Below, one piece after another: positions 17,601 to 24,113 of a stretch of 36,435 bases of DNA. The stretch is taken from assembly GCA_016841185.1 (NCBI GenBank), contig JAENZQ010000032.1, positions 1 to 36,435 on the forward strand, in the 5' to 3' direction. Every line of letters begins with the position of its first letter. Position 1 is the first letter of the stretch. The DNA comes from Anaerovorax odorimutans. GTDB taxonomy: Bacteria > Bacillota > Clostridia > Peptostreptococcales > JAAYPU01. The notes under the pieces are model-generated. The model made no database searches and was not told the origin of the DNA. It saw only the letters and a program-made list of their open reading frames with translations. The translations under genes were made by a program, and so were the position numbers.

Positions 17601-18453
17601 CGAAGACAAAATATATAAAAGCAGGAATCATCAAAAAGCTAAAACACATTTTGCGAAGCCAAAAGTATTGATCCCATTCTTCCCGGGATCCAACTGTGAA
17701 GTAGATTCAAAGCTTGTATTTGAAAAAGCCGGAGCAGATGTCAAAACACTGATGTTCAGAAACTTGACGCCCAATGCCATCGAAGAATCCATCGAGACAT
17801 TGGTAAAAAGTATCAAATCCTCTCAGATCATCATGATACCGGGGGGCTTCAGCGGAGGAGATGAACCGGAAGGTGCTGCAAAATTCATAACCTCAGTTTT
17901 CAGAAACCCCAGTGTTTCAGATGCGGTTATGGAGTTGATCGATAACAGGGATGGTCTGATATTAGGAGTCTGCAATGGTTTTCAAGCCCTAATAAAATTA
18001 GGTCTGCTGCCCTATGGTGAAATAAGAGATATTAAAGAGGATGATCCCACTCTCACTTATAATCGAATTGGAAGACATGTATCCTGCTTGGTTCGTACGA
18101 AAGTTACTTCGGTCAAATCTCCATGGTTCAATAATGTAAACCCGGGAGATGTACACATGATCCCTGTATCACATGGAGAAGGACGATTCATCAGTTCAAA
18201 AGAATTGTTGGAAGATATGGAAGCAAACGGTCAGATTGCAACACGATATGTAGATTTTGAAGGTAATCCTACCATTGATATAAGGTTCAACTCAAATGGT
18301 TCTGTTGGTGCTGTTGAAGGAATTACCTCTCCGGATGGTCGTATATTAGGAAAAATGGCACATTCTGAGAGAATAGGAAAGTATCTTTACAAGAATATAG
18401 AAGGCAATATGGACCAGAAGATATTTGAGGCAGGCGTGAGCTACTATAAATAA
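14659..18453 (+). CDS. purL: Phosphoribosylformylglycinamidine synthase, single-chain form
   Basis: Converts FGAR, glutamine and ATP to FGAM in purine synthesis. With 1264 residues it combines the synthetase and glutaminase parts in one chain, unlike the PurL/PurQ/PurS set of Bacillus. The synthetase half contains FKNETHNHPTEIEPFGG and GGKDSMSGT, and a second AIRS-like repeat follows. The C-terminal class I glutaminase has C1105 in LGVCNGFQAL, PVSHGEGRF, and H1235/E1237 in MAHSER as the remaining triad. TGGAGG lies 9 nt before the ATG. It stands alone, 11 kb from the other pur genes; its 3' end abuts a 28-bp perfect palindrome. Its leader is repeat copy C. Confidence 0.96.
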   Translation: MSQVKRIYVEKKEGFDIEAQGLYHDLTETIKPKGLKSVRIINRYDVEGIDKETYKKAKYSVFAEPNVDIAYDEHIDLPEDCRYFAMAYLPGQYDQRADSAAQCVQIISKKDKPVVRSAKLIVLIGNISDEEFEGIKHYCINPVDSHEAELEKPQSLALELESPSDVSVIHGFTLMDESQLEKMSEKMQLAMSKEDLIFIRNFFKNEEKRDPTVTEIRVLDTYWSDHCRHTTFLTEITEVAFEEGKYKEALENTFSDYITVRKDVYKDKKKPISLMDMAVIGMKHLKMKGKLEDLDESEEINACSIRVKADVSGKEEDWLVMFKNETHNHPTEIEPFGGAATCLGGAIRDPLSGRSYVYQAMRVTGSGDPRAKIENTLPGKLPQKKITIEAAQGYSSYGNQIGLSTGQVAEIYDEGFIAKRMEVGAVIGAAPKENVIRKKPEKGDHIVLVGGRTGRDGCGGATGSSKEHTEESILSCGAEVQKGNPPTERNIQRLFRRKEVSTLIKRCNDFGAGGVSVAIGELADSIEVDLDLVPKKYEGLDGTELAISESQERMAVVVSEKDVLQFIKYADEENLEAVSVARVTDDGRFKMKWKNKYILDLKRDFLDTNGVSQKTKATVTMPLDDENYFNKHKKRPGKVKDLWLEEVQDLNIASQKGLVERFDSTIGAKTVLMPLGGKYQLTPAEGMAAKLPVLEADTETATLMTYGYDPKISKWSPYHGALYAVIDSAAKITAMGGDYSECRLSFQEYFEKLGENPEKWGKPLAALLGAFQAQKELQIPAIGGKDSMSGTFMDLNVPPTLISFAVGTTCVKNIISPEFKKENSLIVYVYCGRDENEIIDFETFRSNMQRIHQLIKEGKVLSAKTVGYGGIAAAVTKMSMGNKIGVKIEGLLKEELFEPAYGSIILEIDEKENVFQLLKSINHRAIGKTVSEKTISVAGEKMELDLLYRKWAAPLEQIFPTRDSDLAASGLEGQETEKEKIEDKIYKSRNHQKAKTHFAKPKVLIPFFPGSNCEVDSKLVFEKAGADVKTLMFRNLTPNAIEESIETLVKSIKSSQIIMIPGGFSGGDEPEGAAKFITSVFRNPSVSDAVMELIDNRDGLILGVCNGFQALIKLGLLPYGEIRDIKEDDPTLTYNRIGRHVSCLVRTKVTSVKSPWFNNVNPGDVHMIPVSHGEGRFISSKELLEDMEANGQIATRYVDFEGNPTIDIRFNSNGSVGAVEGITSPDGRILGKMAHSERIGKYLYKNIEGNMDQKIFEAGVSYYK

Positions 18454-18457
18454 ATCA

Positions 18458-18520
18458 AAACGGTAGGGACGGTTCTTTTTGTTTCGGTTAGTGAAACAAA
18501 AAGAACCGTCCCTACCGTTT
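18458..18520. repeat. REP-like perfect palindrome and bidirectional terminator
   Basis: A perfect 28-bp stem (18458-18485 with 18493-18520) has a 7-nt loop. Its core words GGGACGGTTC and TTTTTGTTTC resemble REP-type elements seen in other Firmicutes (recalled, not searched). It occupies almost the whole gap between the converging purL and EamA genes; its last base is part of the EamA stop codon. Each strand has T-rich sequence near its 3' side (TTTTTTT at 18526-18532 on plus), so it probably terminates both genes. Confidence 0.75.
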
Positions 18521-19401
18521 CAGCATTTTTTTGCTTTCAATTTATTCAATTTATGTATATCTACTTCAACAAGTAGTATGCTTGATAGTAGAAGGAATGC
18601 GCCGAAATAACCTCTTGGAGATAGTATTTCCTTGAGAAAGATAAAGGCAAAGAATGCCGCGAAAGCAGGCTCAAGACAGAAAATAATACCTGTGTGCGTA
18701 GGACTGGTATGCTGCTGAGCAATTGGCTGTGTAATAAATCCAAAAGCCGAACAAAGAAGGCTCAATGCTAAAACCACAAGCCAGGATTGTGTAGTTGTAG
18801 GCAGTATTGGTGATTCCAGAGCAAAAGAGAATATAAGGCTGTAAAAGCCTACAAAACCTAATTGAAGTATACCTAAAGATAAAGAGTCTACCTTTTTTGT
18901 AAGTTTGTCTGTTACCAAAATAAAAACAGCAAAATCCAATGAACATAAAATGCAGAAAAAATCCCCCAGATTAAAAGCAATGGTACTTTGAATGGTAAGC
19001 AGATAAACGCCTATAAAAGCAAGAGATATAGCGACCCAAACTTTAGGTTCCTGTTTTTGTTTAAGAAAAACAAATAGAAGAATGGGAACAAATATACCTT
19101 CTAAGCATGTTAAAAAACCTGCATTTGATACAGTGGTATATTTCACCCCAAAAGTCATAAAAACCAAGATAGAAAACAATAGTGTTCCTGTAATAGCAGA
19201 ATATTTAAGAGTAAGAAGGTCTATATTTCTTAATTTCTTATTAAAAATCAAAGCAGATACAAAGAATGCAATGATAAATCTTAAAGCAATAAGATTGAAC
19301 TCCTGGATCCCGCCTAAGCCAACTTTCGTTAACAAACAGGATATCCCCCAGAACATAGTAACCAAAACAAGGCATAAGTCAGCTTTTAATTCTGTTTTCA
19401 T
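18520..19401 (-). CDS. EamA-family (DMT superfamily) transporter
   Basis: Inner-membrane protein of 293 residues with about ten hydrophobic helices arranged as two EamA repeats (residues about 5-140 and 150-285). The first repeat begins LVLVTMFWGISCLLTKVG. These proteins mostly export metabolites or amino acids; the substrate is unknown. GGAGGG precedes the ATG at 19401. The MarR-type regulator gene lies upstream on the same strand with repeat copy D in the 156-nt gap, so the regulator may control this exporter, though the repeat could break the transcript. Confidence 0.88.
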   Translation of the reverse strand: MKTELKADLCLVLVTMFWGISCLLTKVGLGGIQEFNLIALRFIIAFFVSALIFNKKLRNIDLLTLKYSAITGTLLFSILVFMTFGVKYTTVSNAGFLTCLEGIFVPILLFVFLKQKQEPKVWVAISLAFIGVYLLTIQSTIAFNLGDFFCILCSLDFAVFILVTDKLTKKVDSLSLGILQLGFVGFYSLIFSFALESPILPTTTQSWLVVLALSLLCSAFGFITQPIAQQHTSPTHTGIIFCLEPAFAAFFAFIFLKEILSPRGYFGAFLLLSSILLVEVDIHKLNKLKAKKC

Positions 19402-19424
19402 AACTTGATCCCTCCAAAAAAGAA

Positions 19425-19600
19425 TAGAGTATGGATTATGGAGTATAGATTAATTTAGAGGTTAGAGGTTAATAATAAGATAATAGATAAAGGATAATAG
19501 GTTGTCAGAAACTATGACTAAGTCATAGTTTCTACCTTAACTCTTATCTCTTATTTTTTATCTCTTATCCGCCTTTAACCTGTTCTCTGTCCCCTGTAAC
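19425..19600 (-). repeat. Mosaic intergenic repeat copy D (inverted)
   Basis: Read on the minus strand this copy matches copy C closely. It has GACAGAGAACAGG, GATAAGAGATAAAAAATAAG, GTTAAGGTA, a perfect core hairpin with the same stem as copy C (19508-19518 with 19522-19532), then GACAACCTATTATCC, the TTATC arm, AACCTCTAACCTCTAA and the ACTCCATAATCCATACTC end. The loop differs by one base from copy C. Its orientation follows the flanking minus-strand genes. Its left end encodes the last residues of the marR-like gene. Confidence 0.8.
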
Positions 19601-20058
19601 CTGATTAAGTAATCCCTTGTGCCGCCTTTTTTTACCAATTCCCAGTCAGGCTCGATGTTTTGCCGTATTCGCTTCAGAAAGTTTAGTAATTTTTCTATTT
19701 CCTCGGAAGTAAATCCCTGCAGAGCAACTTTATCCGAATAAACTTCTTCATTTTCCAGAAGTGCATACATTTTCAGCCCTGACTCTGTAGGATACAGTTT
19801 CAATATTTTTTTATTATTTTTATCACATTTTTTGATGATAAAGCCGGCTTTTTTTAGTTTTCCAATGGCCCGGGATGCTGTTGAACGGTGCACTTTTAAC
19901 ATGTCTGCTACTCTTTCTTGTATGATCCCCGGATTTTCACAAATTCTTGCCAGATAGATATACTGATTTTTAGCAAGCCCGTAATCTTTAAATTCAATAT
20001 TTGCAATAGATTCAAAACACCTTTCGATCATACCAATTTCCCGTAAAATATCTTTCAT
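19558..20058 (-). CDS. MarR-family transcriptional regulator
   Basis: A 166-residue winged-helix regulator. The DNA-binding core is NPGIIQERVADMLKVHRSTASRAIGKLKKAGFI followed by a basic wing (KKCDKNNKKILKLYPTESG), flanked by N- and C-terminal dimerisation helices. The real fold probably ends near residue 150; the last residues (GTENRLKADKR) and the TAA lie inside repeat copy D, so the repeat has replaced or extended the native 3' end. ATG at 20058 follows AGGAGAT. A palindrome TTGCA-TT-TGCAA overlaps its own -35 box, which suggests autoregulation. The DMT transporter downstream is the obvious second target. Confidence 0.88.
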   Translation of the reverse strand: MKDILREIGMIERCFESIANIEFKDYGLAKNQYIYLARICENPGIIQERVADMLKVHRSTASRAIGKLKKAGFIIKKCDKNNKKILKLYPTESGLKMYALLENEEVYSDKVALQGFTSEEIEKLLNFLKRIRQNIEPDWELVKKGGTRDYLIRLQGTENRLKADKR

Positions 20059-20091
20059 AAAACAAGATCTCCTATTGATTGAATTAAGAAA

Positions 20092-20120
20092 ATATTACCA
20101 TAGTTTTGTTGCATTTGCAA
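20092..20120 (-). promoter_or_regulatory. marR promoter with overlapping operator-like palindrome
   Basis: On the minus strand TTGCAA (20115-20120) and TAATAT (20092-20097) are separated by 17 nt, about 35 nt before the marR start. The 12-nt palindrome TTGCA-TT-TGCAA at 20109-20120 covers the -35 box, a position where a MarR dimer would block RNA polymerase. Confidence 0.6.
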
Positions 20121-20144
20121 TAAAATTTTAAACAATTACGATGG

Positions 20145-20190
20145 ATGAATTAACCCATCCAATATTCAAAAATTGGATGGGTTAATTCAT
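20145..20190. promoter_or_regulatory. 19-bp inverted repeat, candidate MocR operator
   Basis: Perfect 19-bp arms (20145-20163 and 20172-20190) around an 8-nt loop, in the divergent gap between marR and the MocR gene. The half-site word ATTGGATGG recurs a third time at 20246-20254, close to the MocR ribosome site. There is no T-tract, so a terminator is unlikely. Confidence 0.6.
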
Positions 20191-20202
20191 GTCAATTGGT
20201 GG

Positions 20203-20230
20203 TTGTAATTTTTTTAAAAAAGCATATGAT
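20203..20230 (+). promoter_or_regulatory. Promoter of the MocR gene
   Basis: TTGTAA (20203-20208) and TATGAT (20225-20230) with a 16-nt spacer. It lies between the inverted repeat at 20145 and the third ATTGGATGG copy at 20246, so bound regulator on both sides could repress it. Confidence 0.5.
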
Positions 20231-20283
20231 GTTTTTAACAGAAAAATTGGATGGTTTATTGAAAAACCAAAAGAGGAGAAAAT

Positions 20284-21801
20284 ATGAAAATACAATTGGA
20301 CAAAGAGAGCAGGATACCCCTTTATATTCAGATAATAAATCAGATTAAAGCTATGATTTTTTCGGGAGCATTGCCGCCGGAGTATCTTCTTCCTCCGGAA
20401 AGAAAATTGGCAGAGGAATTGGAAGTGAACCGGTCCACCATACTCAATGCGTATAGAGAGCTGAAAGCTGAAGGTCTTGTACATTCCAGAATCGGAAAAG
20501 GAACCATGGTTGTTCCATATGAAAGCAAAACCGAGGTATCCATAAGGCCACCTGAACATAGGTTGACATGGCAGTATTTACTTAGCGACGAAGCTTGTCG
20601 TTTCAATGATATTCGTATCATAGAAATGTTAAGAGTAAATGGAGATCAGCCCATAATTTCTTTTGCAACGGGTATGGCTGATCCGGCTCTATATCCGGTG
20701 GATGAATTTTATCCGGATATTACTTACGATATTGACAAGAAAAAAAGAGCTCTGGGGCATACACTTGTTGAAGGCTGTGTTGAATTGAGAAAAACTATAA
20801 TGAAAATGCAAAAAGAAAAAGGAATTGATTCGCTGTTGGAAGAGTTGTTGATCCTTTCAGGTTCTCAACAAGGTCTGAACCTTGTTGCAAGATGTCTTTT
20901 GAATGCAGGAGATACAGTTATCGTTCAGGAACCTACATATATTGGTGCATTACAAATTTTTTCAAATGCCGGCGTAAAAATCATAAGTGTTCCGGTAGAA
21001 GAAAAAGGAATGCGATTGGATATTATGGAGACTCTGATCAAAAAACATAAGCCAAAGCTGATTTATGTCATTCCAACTTTTCAAAATCCCACGGGCACTA
21101 CCATGGATCTGAAATCAAGGATTAAGCTTTTGAATATTGCATATTCCAATCAAGTGCCTATTATTGAGGATGATGCTTATGGTGAATTAAGGTATGAAGG
21201 AAATACGTTTCCTTCACTGAAAGCATTAGACCAGTATGATCATGTGCTTTATCTGAATACCTTTTCCAAAACATTATTCCCGGGGATTCGTATCGGATGG
21301 ATGTGCGGACCGAAGGAAATTATCCATCAATTGACGGTAAAAAAACAATTGGAGGATTTGCATACCAGCACTTTTTCTCAGGTTTTTCTGACGGAATTTT
21401 TGAAAAGCGGACGTTTTCAGGTGCATATCGATGAAAGCTGCAGGTATTATCGGGAGAAAAGAGACACCATGTTGAAAAAGCTGGAGAACAGCCGTATAAA
21501 AGGGCTTCGTTGGGTCAGGCCTTCAGGCGGTCTGTATATATGGTGCAGATTACCTTTAAACATATCTGCCGATACGCTTTTGCTGAAGTCGAAAGAGAAA
21601 GGGGTTATTTTTGTGCCCGGCTCCGTATTTTTTTTGAATAATAAAGGTAATGAGTATATCCGGTTAAATTTTACTTATCCCACAGTTAAGGAAATTGAAA
21701 AGGGCATGATGATTTTACTAAATGTAATAGAGGAAGAGAATAAAAAGAATCAGGAAAAGATAATTAATAAAGATTCGGCCATATGTAATCCGATATATTA
21801 A
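20284..21801 (+). CDS. MocR-type regulator (GntR helix-turn-helix fused to aminotransferase)
   Basis: A 505-residue chimera. Residues 1-75 are a GntR winged helix (PLYIQIINQIKAMIFSGALPPEYLLPPERKLAEELEVNRSTI in outline). After a linker of about 50 residues comes a fold-type I aminotransferase domain (from about 110) with the PLP lysine K329 in NTFSKTLFPGIRIGW, plus YVIPTFQNPTG and the C-terminal RLNFTY. Family members bind PLP or an aminoacyl-PLP adduct and control PLP, GABA, taurine or amino acid genes. Adjacent inverted and direct copies of ATTGGATGG are likely binding sites. An aminotransferase gene of the same fold follows 23 nt later. Confidence 0.92.
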   Translation: MKIQLDKESRIPLYIQIINQIKAMIFSGALPPEYLLPPERKLAEELEVNRSTILNAYRELKAEGLVHSRIGKGTMVVPYESKTEVSIRPPEHRLTWQYLLSDEACRFNDIRIIEMLRVNGDQPIISFATGMADPALYPVDEFYPDITYDIDKKKRALGHTLVEGCVELRKTIMKMQKEKGIDSLLEELLILSGSQQGLNLVARCLLNAGDTVIVQEPTYIGALQIFSNAGVKIISVPVEEKGMRLDIMETLIKKHKPKLIYVIPTFQNPTGTTMDLKSRIKLLNIAYSNQVPIIEDDAYGELRYEGNTFPSLKALDQYDHVLYLNTFSKTLFPGIRIGWMCGPKEIIHQLTVKKQLEDLHTSTFSQVFLTEFLKSGRFQVHIDESCRYYREKRDTMLKKLENSRIKGLRWVRPSGGLYIWCRLPLNISADTLLLKSKEKGVIFVPGSVFFLNNKGNEYIRLNFTYPTVKEIEKGMMILLNVIEEENKKNQEKIINKDSAICNPIY

Positions 21802-21824
21802 TAATTTAAAAGGGGGTTGGCAAA

Positions 21825-23027
21825 GTGAAATATGCGAATCGTATGAATCAGATGACAGCATCGGAAATCAGAGAGATTCTGAAAGTGACGGAACAGAAGC
21901 AGGTCATTTCTTTCGCAGGAGGACTACCGGATCCGGAGTTATTTCCCGTAAATGAGTTTTTAACGGCAGCTAATTATGTTTTGAAGGAAAGCGGAAGCCA
22001 AGGGCTTCAGTACAGTACAACGGAAGGTTTTGAGCCTTTGAGAATGCAAATTGCAAATCGGATGAACAGCAAGTTTCAGTCTCAGATAACAAAGGATGAT
22101 GTGTTAATCGTAAACGGGGCACAGCAGGCATTGGATATGTCCGGAAAGCTTTTTCTGGATAAAGGGGACTTGATTGTATGCGAGAGTCCGACTTATCTGG
22201 GTGCTATTAATGCTTTCAGGACATATGAATGTAGATTTATAAGTGTTTTAACTGAGGATGAAGGGATGAGTTTAAGTCACTTGGAAGAAACATTAAAAGC
22301 TCATCCTGATATCAGGATGATTTATGTGATACCGGATTTTCAGAACCCGACAGGCCGCCGGTGGTCGTTAGAAAGGCGCAAGAGATTTATGGATTTGATA
22401 TCCTGTTATGATATTCCGGTCATTGAGGATAATCCCTATGGAGAAATTGTTTTTGATAATCAGATTTTTCCTTCTCTTAAAAAATGGGATAAAAACAATC
22501 AGGTTATCTCGTTGGGGACATTTTCAAAGATTTTCTGCCCCGGACTTCGTGTGGGATGGATTTCGGCTTCTCAGGAGATATTGAACCGGTACATTCTTTT
22601 GAAACAAAGTTCGGATTTGCATACTTCGAATTTAAGTCAGAGGCAAATCAGTAAATATTTGGAATTATTCGACATAGAAGTACATATAAGGAAACTGATT
22701 TTGGCTTACAGAAATAAAAGAGATATTGCGGTGTCTGCAATTAAAAAATGCTTTCCTGCCGATATAAAATATACCATGCCGGAAGGCGGTCTATTTTTGT
22801 GGATAGAACTGCCGGAATCATGGTCATCAAGGGAATTGCTTGAAGTATGCATCAAGGAAAATGTCGCTTTTGTACCGGGAGAACCATTTTATCCCAATGG
22901 AGAAAAAAAGAATGCCTTCCGCCTGAATTTTTCCAATGCTGATGAGGAAAAGCTGAAGGAAGGCATTTCAAAAATGGGTGGTATCATAGGTCGATACCAT
23001 TCAGCTTCTATGTCTGAAACCATTTAA
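21825..23027 (+). CDS. PLP-dependent aminotransferase, class I/II
   Basis: A 400-residue fold-type I aminotransferase resembling 2-aminoadipate/aromatic-type enzymes. It has the nucleotide-like YVIPDFQNPTGRRW motif, the PLP lysine K235 in GTFSKIFCPGLRVGW, and RLNFSNADEE with the substrate-carboxylate arginine near the end. It is homologous to the catalytic half of the preceding MocR protein but lacks the DNA-binding domain. The start is GTG at 21825 with AGGGGG upstream. It is probably regulated by its neighbour and transaminates an amino acid that the MocR protein senses. A strong terminator follows. Confidence 0.9.
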   Translation: MKYANRMNQMTASEIREILKVTEQKQVISFAGGLPDPELFPVNEFLTAANYVLKESGSQGLQYSTTEGFEPLRMQIANRMNSKFQSQITKDDVLIVNGAQQALDMSGKLFLDKGDLIVCESPTYLGAINAFRTYECRFISVLTEDEGMSLSHLEETLKAHPDIRMIYVIPDFQNPTGRRWSLERRKRFMDLISCYDIPVIEDNPYGEIVFDNQIFPSLKKWDKNNQVISLGTFSKIFCPGLRVGWISASQEILNRYILLKQSSDLHTSNLSQRQISKYLELFDIEVHIRKLILAYRNKRDIAVSAIKKCFPADIKYTMPEGGLFLWIELPESWSSRELLEVCIKENVAFVPGEPFYPNGEKKNAFRLNFSNADEEKLKEGISKMGGIIGRYHSASMSETI

Positions 23028-23039
23028 TAGTTTCATAAG

Positions 23040-23081
23040 AAATGAAATGGCGATATATTTTTATCGCCATTTCATTTTTTT
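23040..23081 (+). terminator. Terminator after the aminotransferase gene
   Basis: A perfect 15-bp stem (23040-23054 with 23063-23077) and an 8-nt loop run into a T-tract. It separates the plus-strand aminotransferase from the convergent molybdenum hydroxylase operon. Confidence 0.85.
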
Positions 23082-23091
23082 AGAAGGTAGA

Positions 23092-24099
23092 TCATATTGA
23101 CTTTTTATTGTCAGCAAGTAATCTCAGTATTTTTTCCGGAGTAGCCGGTAAACTGTCTACCCATACACCAACGGCATCATAGATGGCATTGATAATAGCC
23201 GGAGGCTGTGTATTGGTTACCATTTCTCCGCAGCCCTTTGCTCCGAAAGGACCGTATGGATCATAGTTTTCAAAAAACTCAATCTGACTGTTCAAAGGAA
23301 TATCCTTTGATGTGGGGATAATATAATCTGTAAAGTCAGAAGTATATTTTTCGATACTTACAGGATAGTCCGGAGAAAGATCCTCAAAAAGTGCCATGCC
23401 AATACCCTGTACGTTGCCACCGTCTACCTGCCCTTCTGCAGATAAAGGATTGATAACAGTTCCTATGTCGTAACAATTGAATAGATTGACTACTTCAACT
23501 ACACCTGTTTCGGTATCTACATCCACATCAATAACTGAGGCACCCCAGGCCATGGATCGACTTGGTTCTGTGAAGCCTGTTCCAGGCTCTCTTGGGGGTG
23601 CAACCGGTGGGAGAAAACCATCATGTCCCATTAAGAATTTTCCTGAGTATGTTGCACCGCTTCCGATTTCTGCCAGTGTCAATTGTTCGCTTGTATTAGA
23701 TTTTTTAAATACTTTTCCTTCCGCATATTCCAGTTCCGAAATATCACAGGACAACATTGCAGCAGCGTACATTTTCATTTGCTTGATGAGATCCTGAGCA
23801 GCATTTATACTGGCGAGACCGACAATATAGGTGGACCGGCTCCCGGCAGTATCCATACTGAAGGCACAGGTGTCAGTATTTGAATTGTCAATGTTTATTA
23901 CTTCTTCCGAAACACCTAATGCTTCTGCAACCATTTGGCAAGCAACGCTTTTAAAGCCTTGCCCCATTTCACAGGTTGCATTGGTCATGTCTATTGTTCC
24001 ATCGGATTTGAGGCGCAAGGATACATGATCAGGGTCGCCGCCTCCGTTGAATCCTGTTGGGTAATAGATAGAAGAAATTCCACGCCCTCTTTTAATCAT
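23092..24099 (-). CDS. Molybdenum hydroxylase, medium molybdopterin-binding subunit
   Basis: A 335-residue protein equal to the C-terminal molybdopterin half of xanthine dehydrogenase/aldehyde oxidase. It contains TCEMGQGFKSVACQMVAEALGV, DTAGSRSTY and the catalytic-glutamate motif PFGAKGCGE (E292). Together with the 429-residue protein upstream it makes the usual catalytic chain of about 760 residues in two pieces. The split resembles NdhM of Eubacterium barkeri nicotinate dehydrogenase, so it need not be a mutation: the frames differ, there is a TAA stop, a 14-nt gap, and AAGGATGG before this ATG. Substrate candidates are nicotinate, a purine or another N-heterocycle. Confidence 0.88.
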   Translation of the reverse strand: MIKRGRGISSIYYPTGFNGGGDPDHVSLRLKSDGTIDMTNATCEMGQGFKSVACQMVAEALGVSEEVINIDNSNTDTCAFSMDTAGSRSTYIVGLASINAAQDLIKQMKMYAAAMLSCDISELEYAEGKVFKKSNTSEQLTLAEIGSGATYSGKFLMGHDGFLPPVAPPREPGTGFTEPSRSMAWGASVIDVDVDTETGVVEVVNLFNCYDIGTVINPLSAEGQVDGGNVQGIGMALFEDLSPDYPVSIEKYTSDFTDYIIPTSKDIPLNSQIEFFENYDPYGPFGAKGCGEMVTNTQPPAIINAIYDAVGVWVDSLPATPEKILRLLADNKKSI

Positions 24100-24113
24100 T
24101 TAAATCACCATCC

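Noticed and set aside
20145-20190. Intrinsic terminator between marR and MocR
   Set aside because: Both genes point away from it and no T-tract follows either arm, so an operator is more likely.
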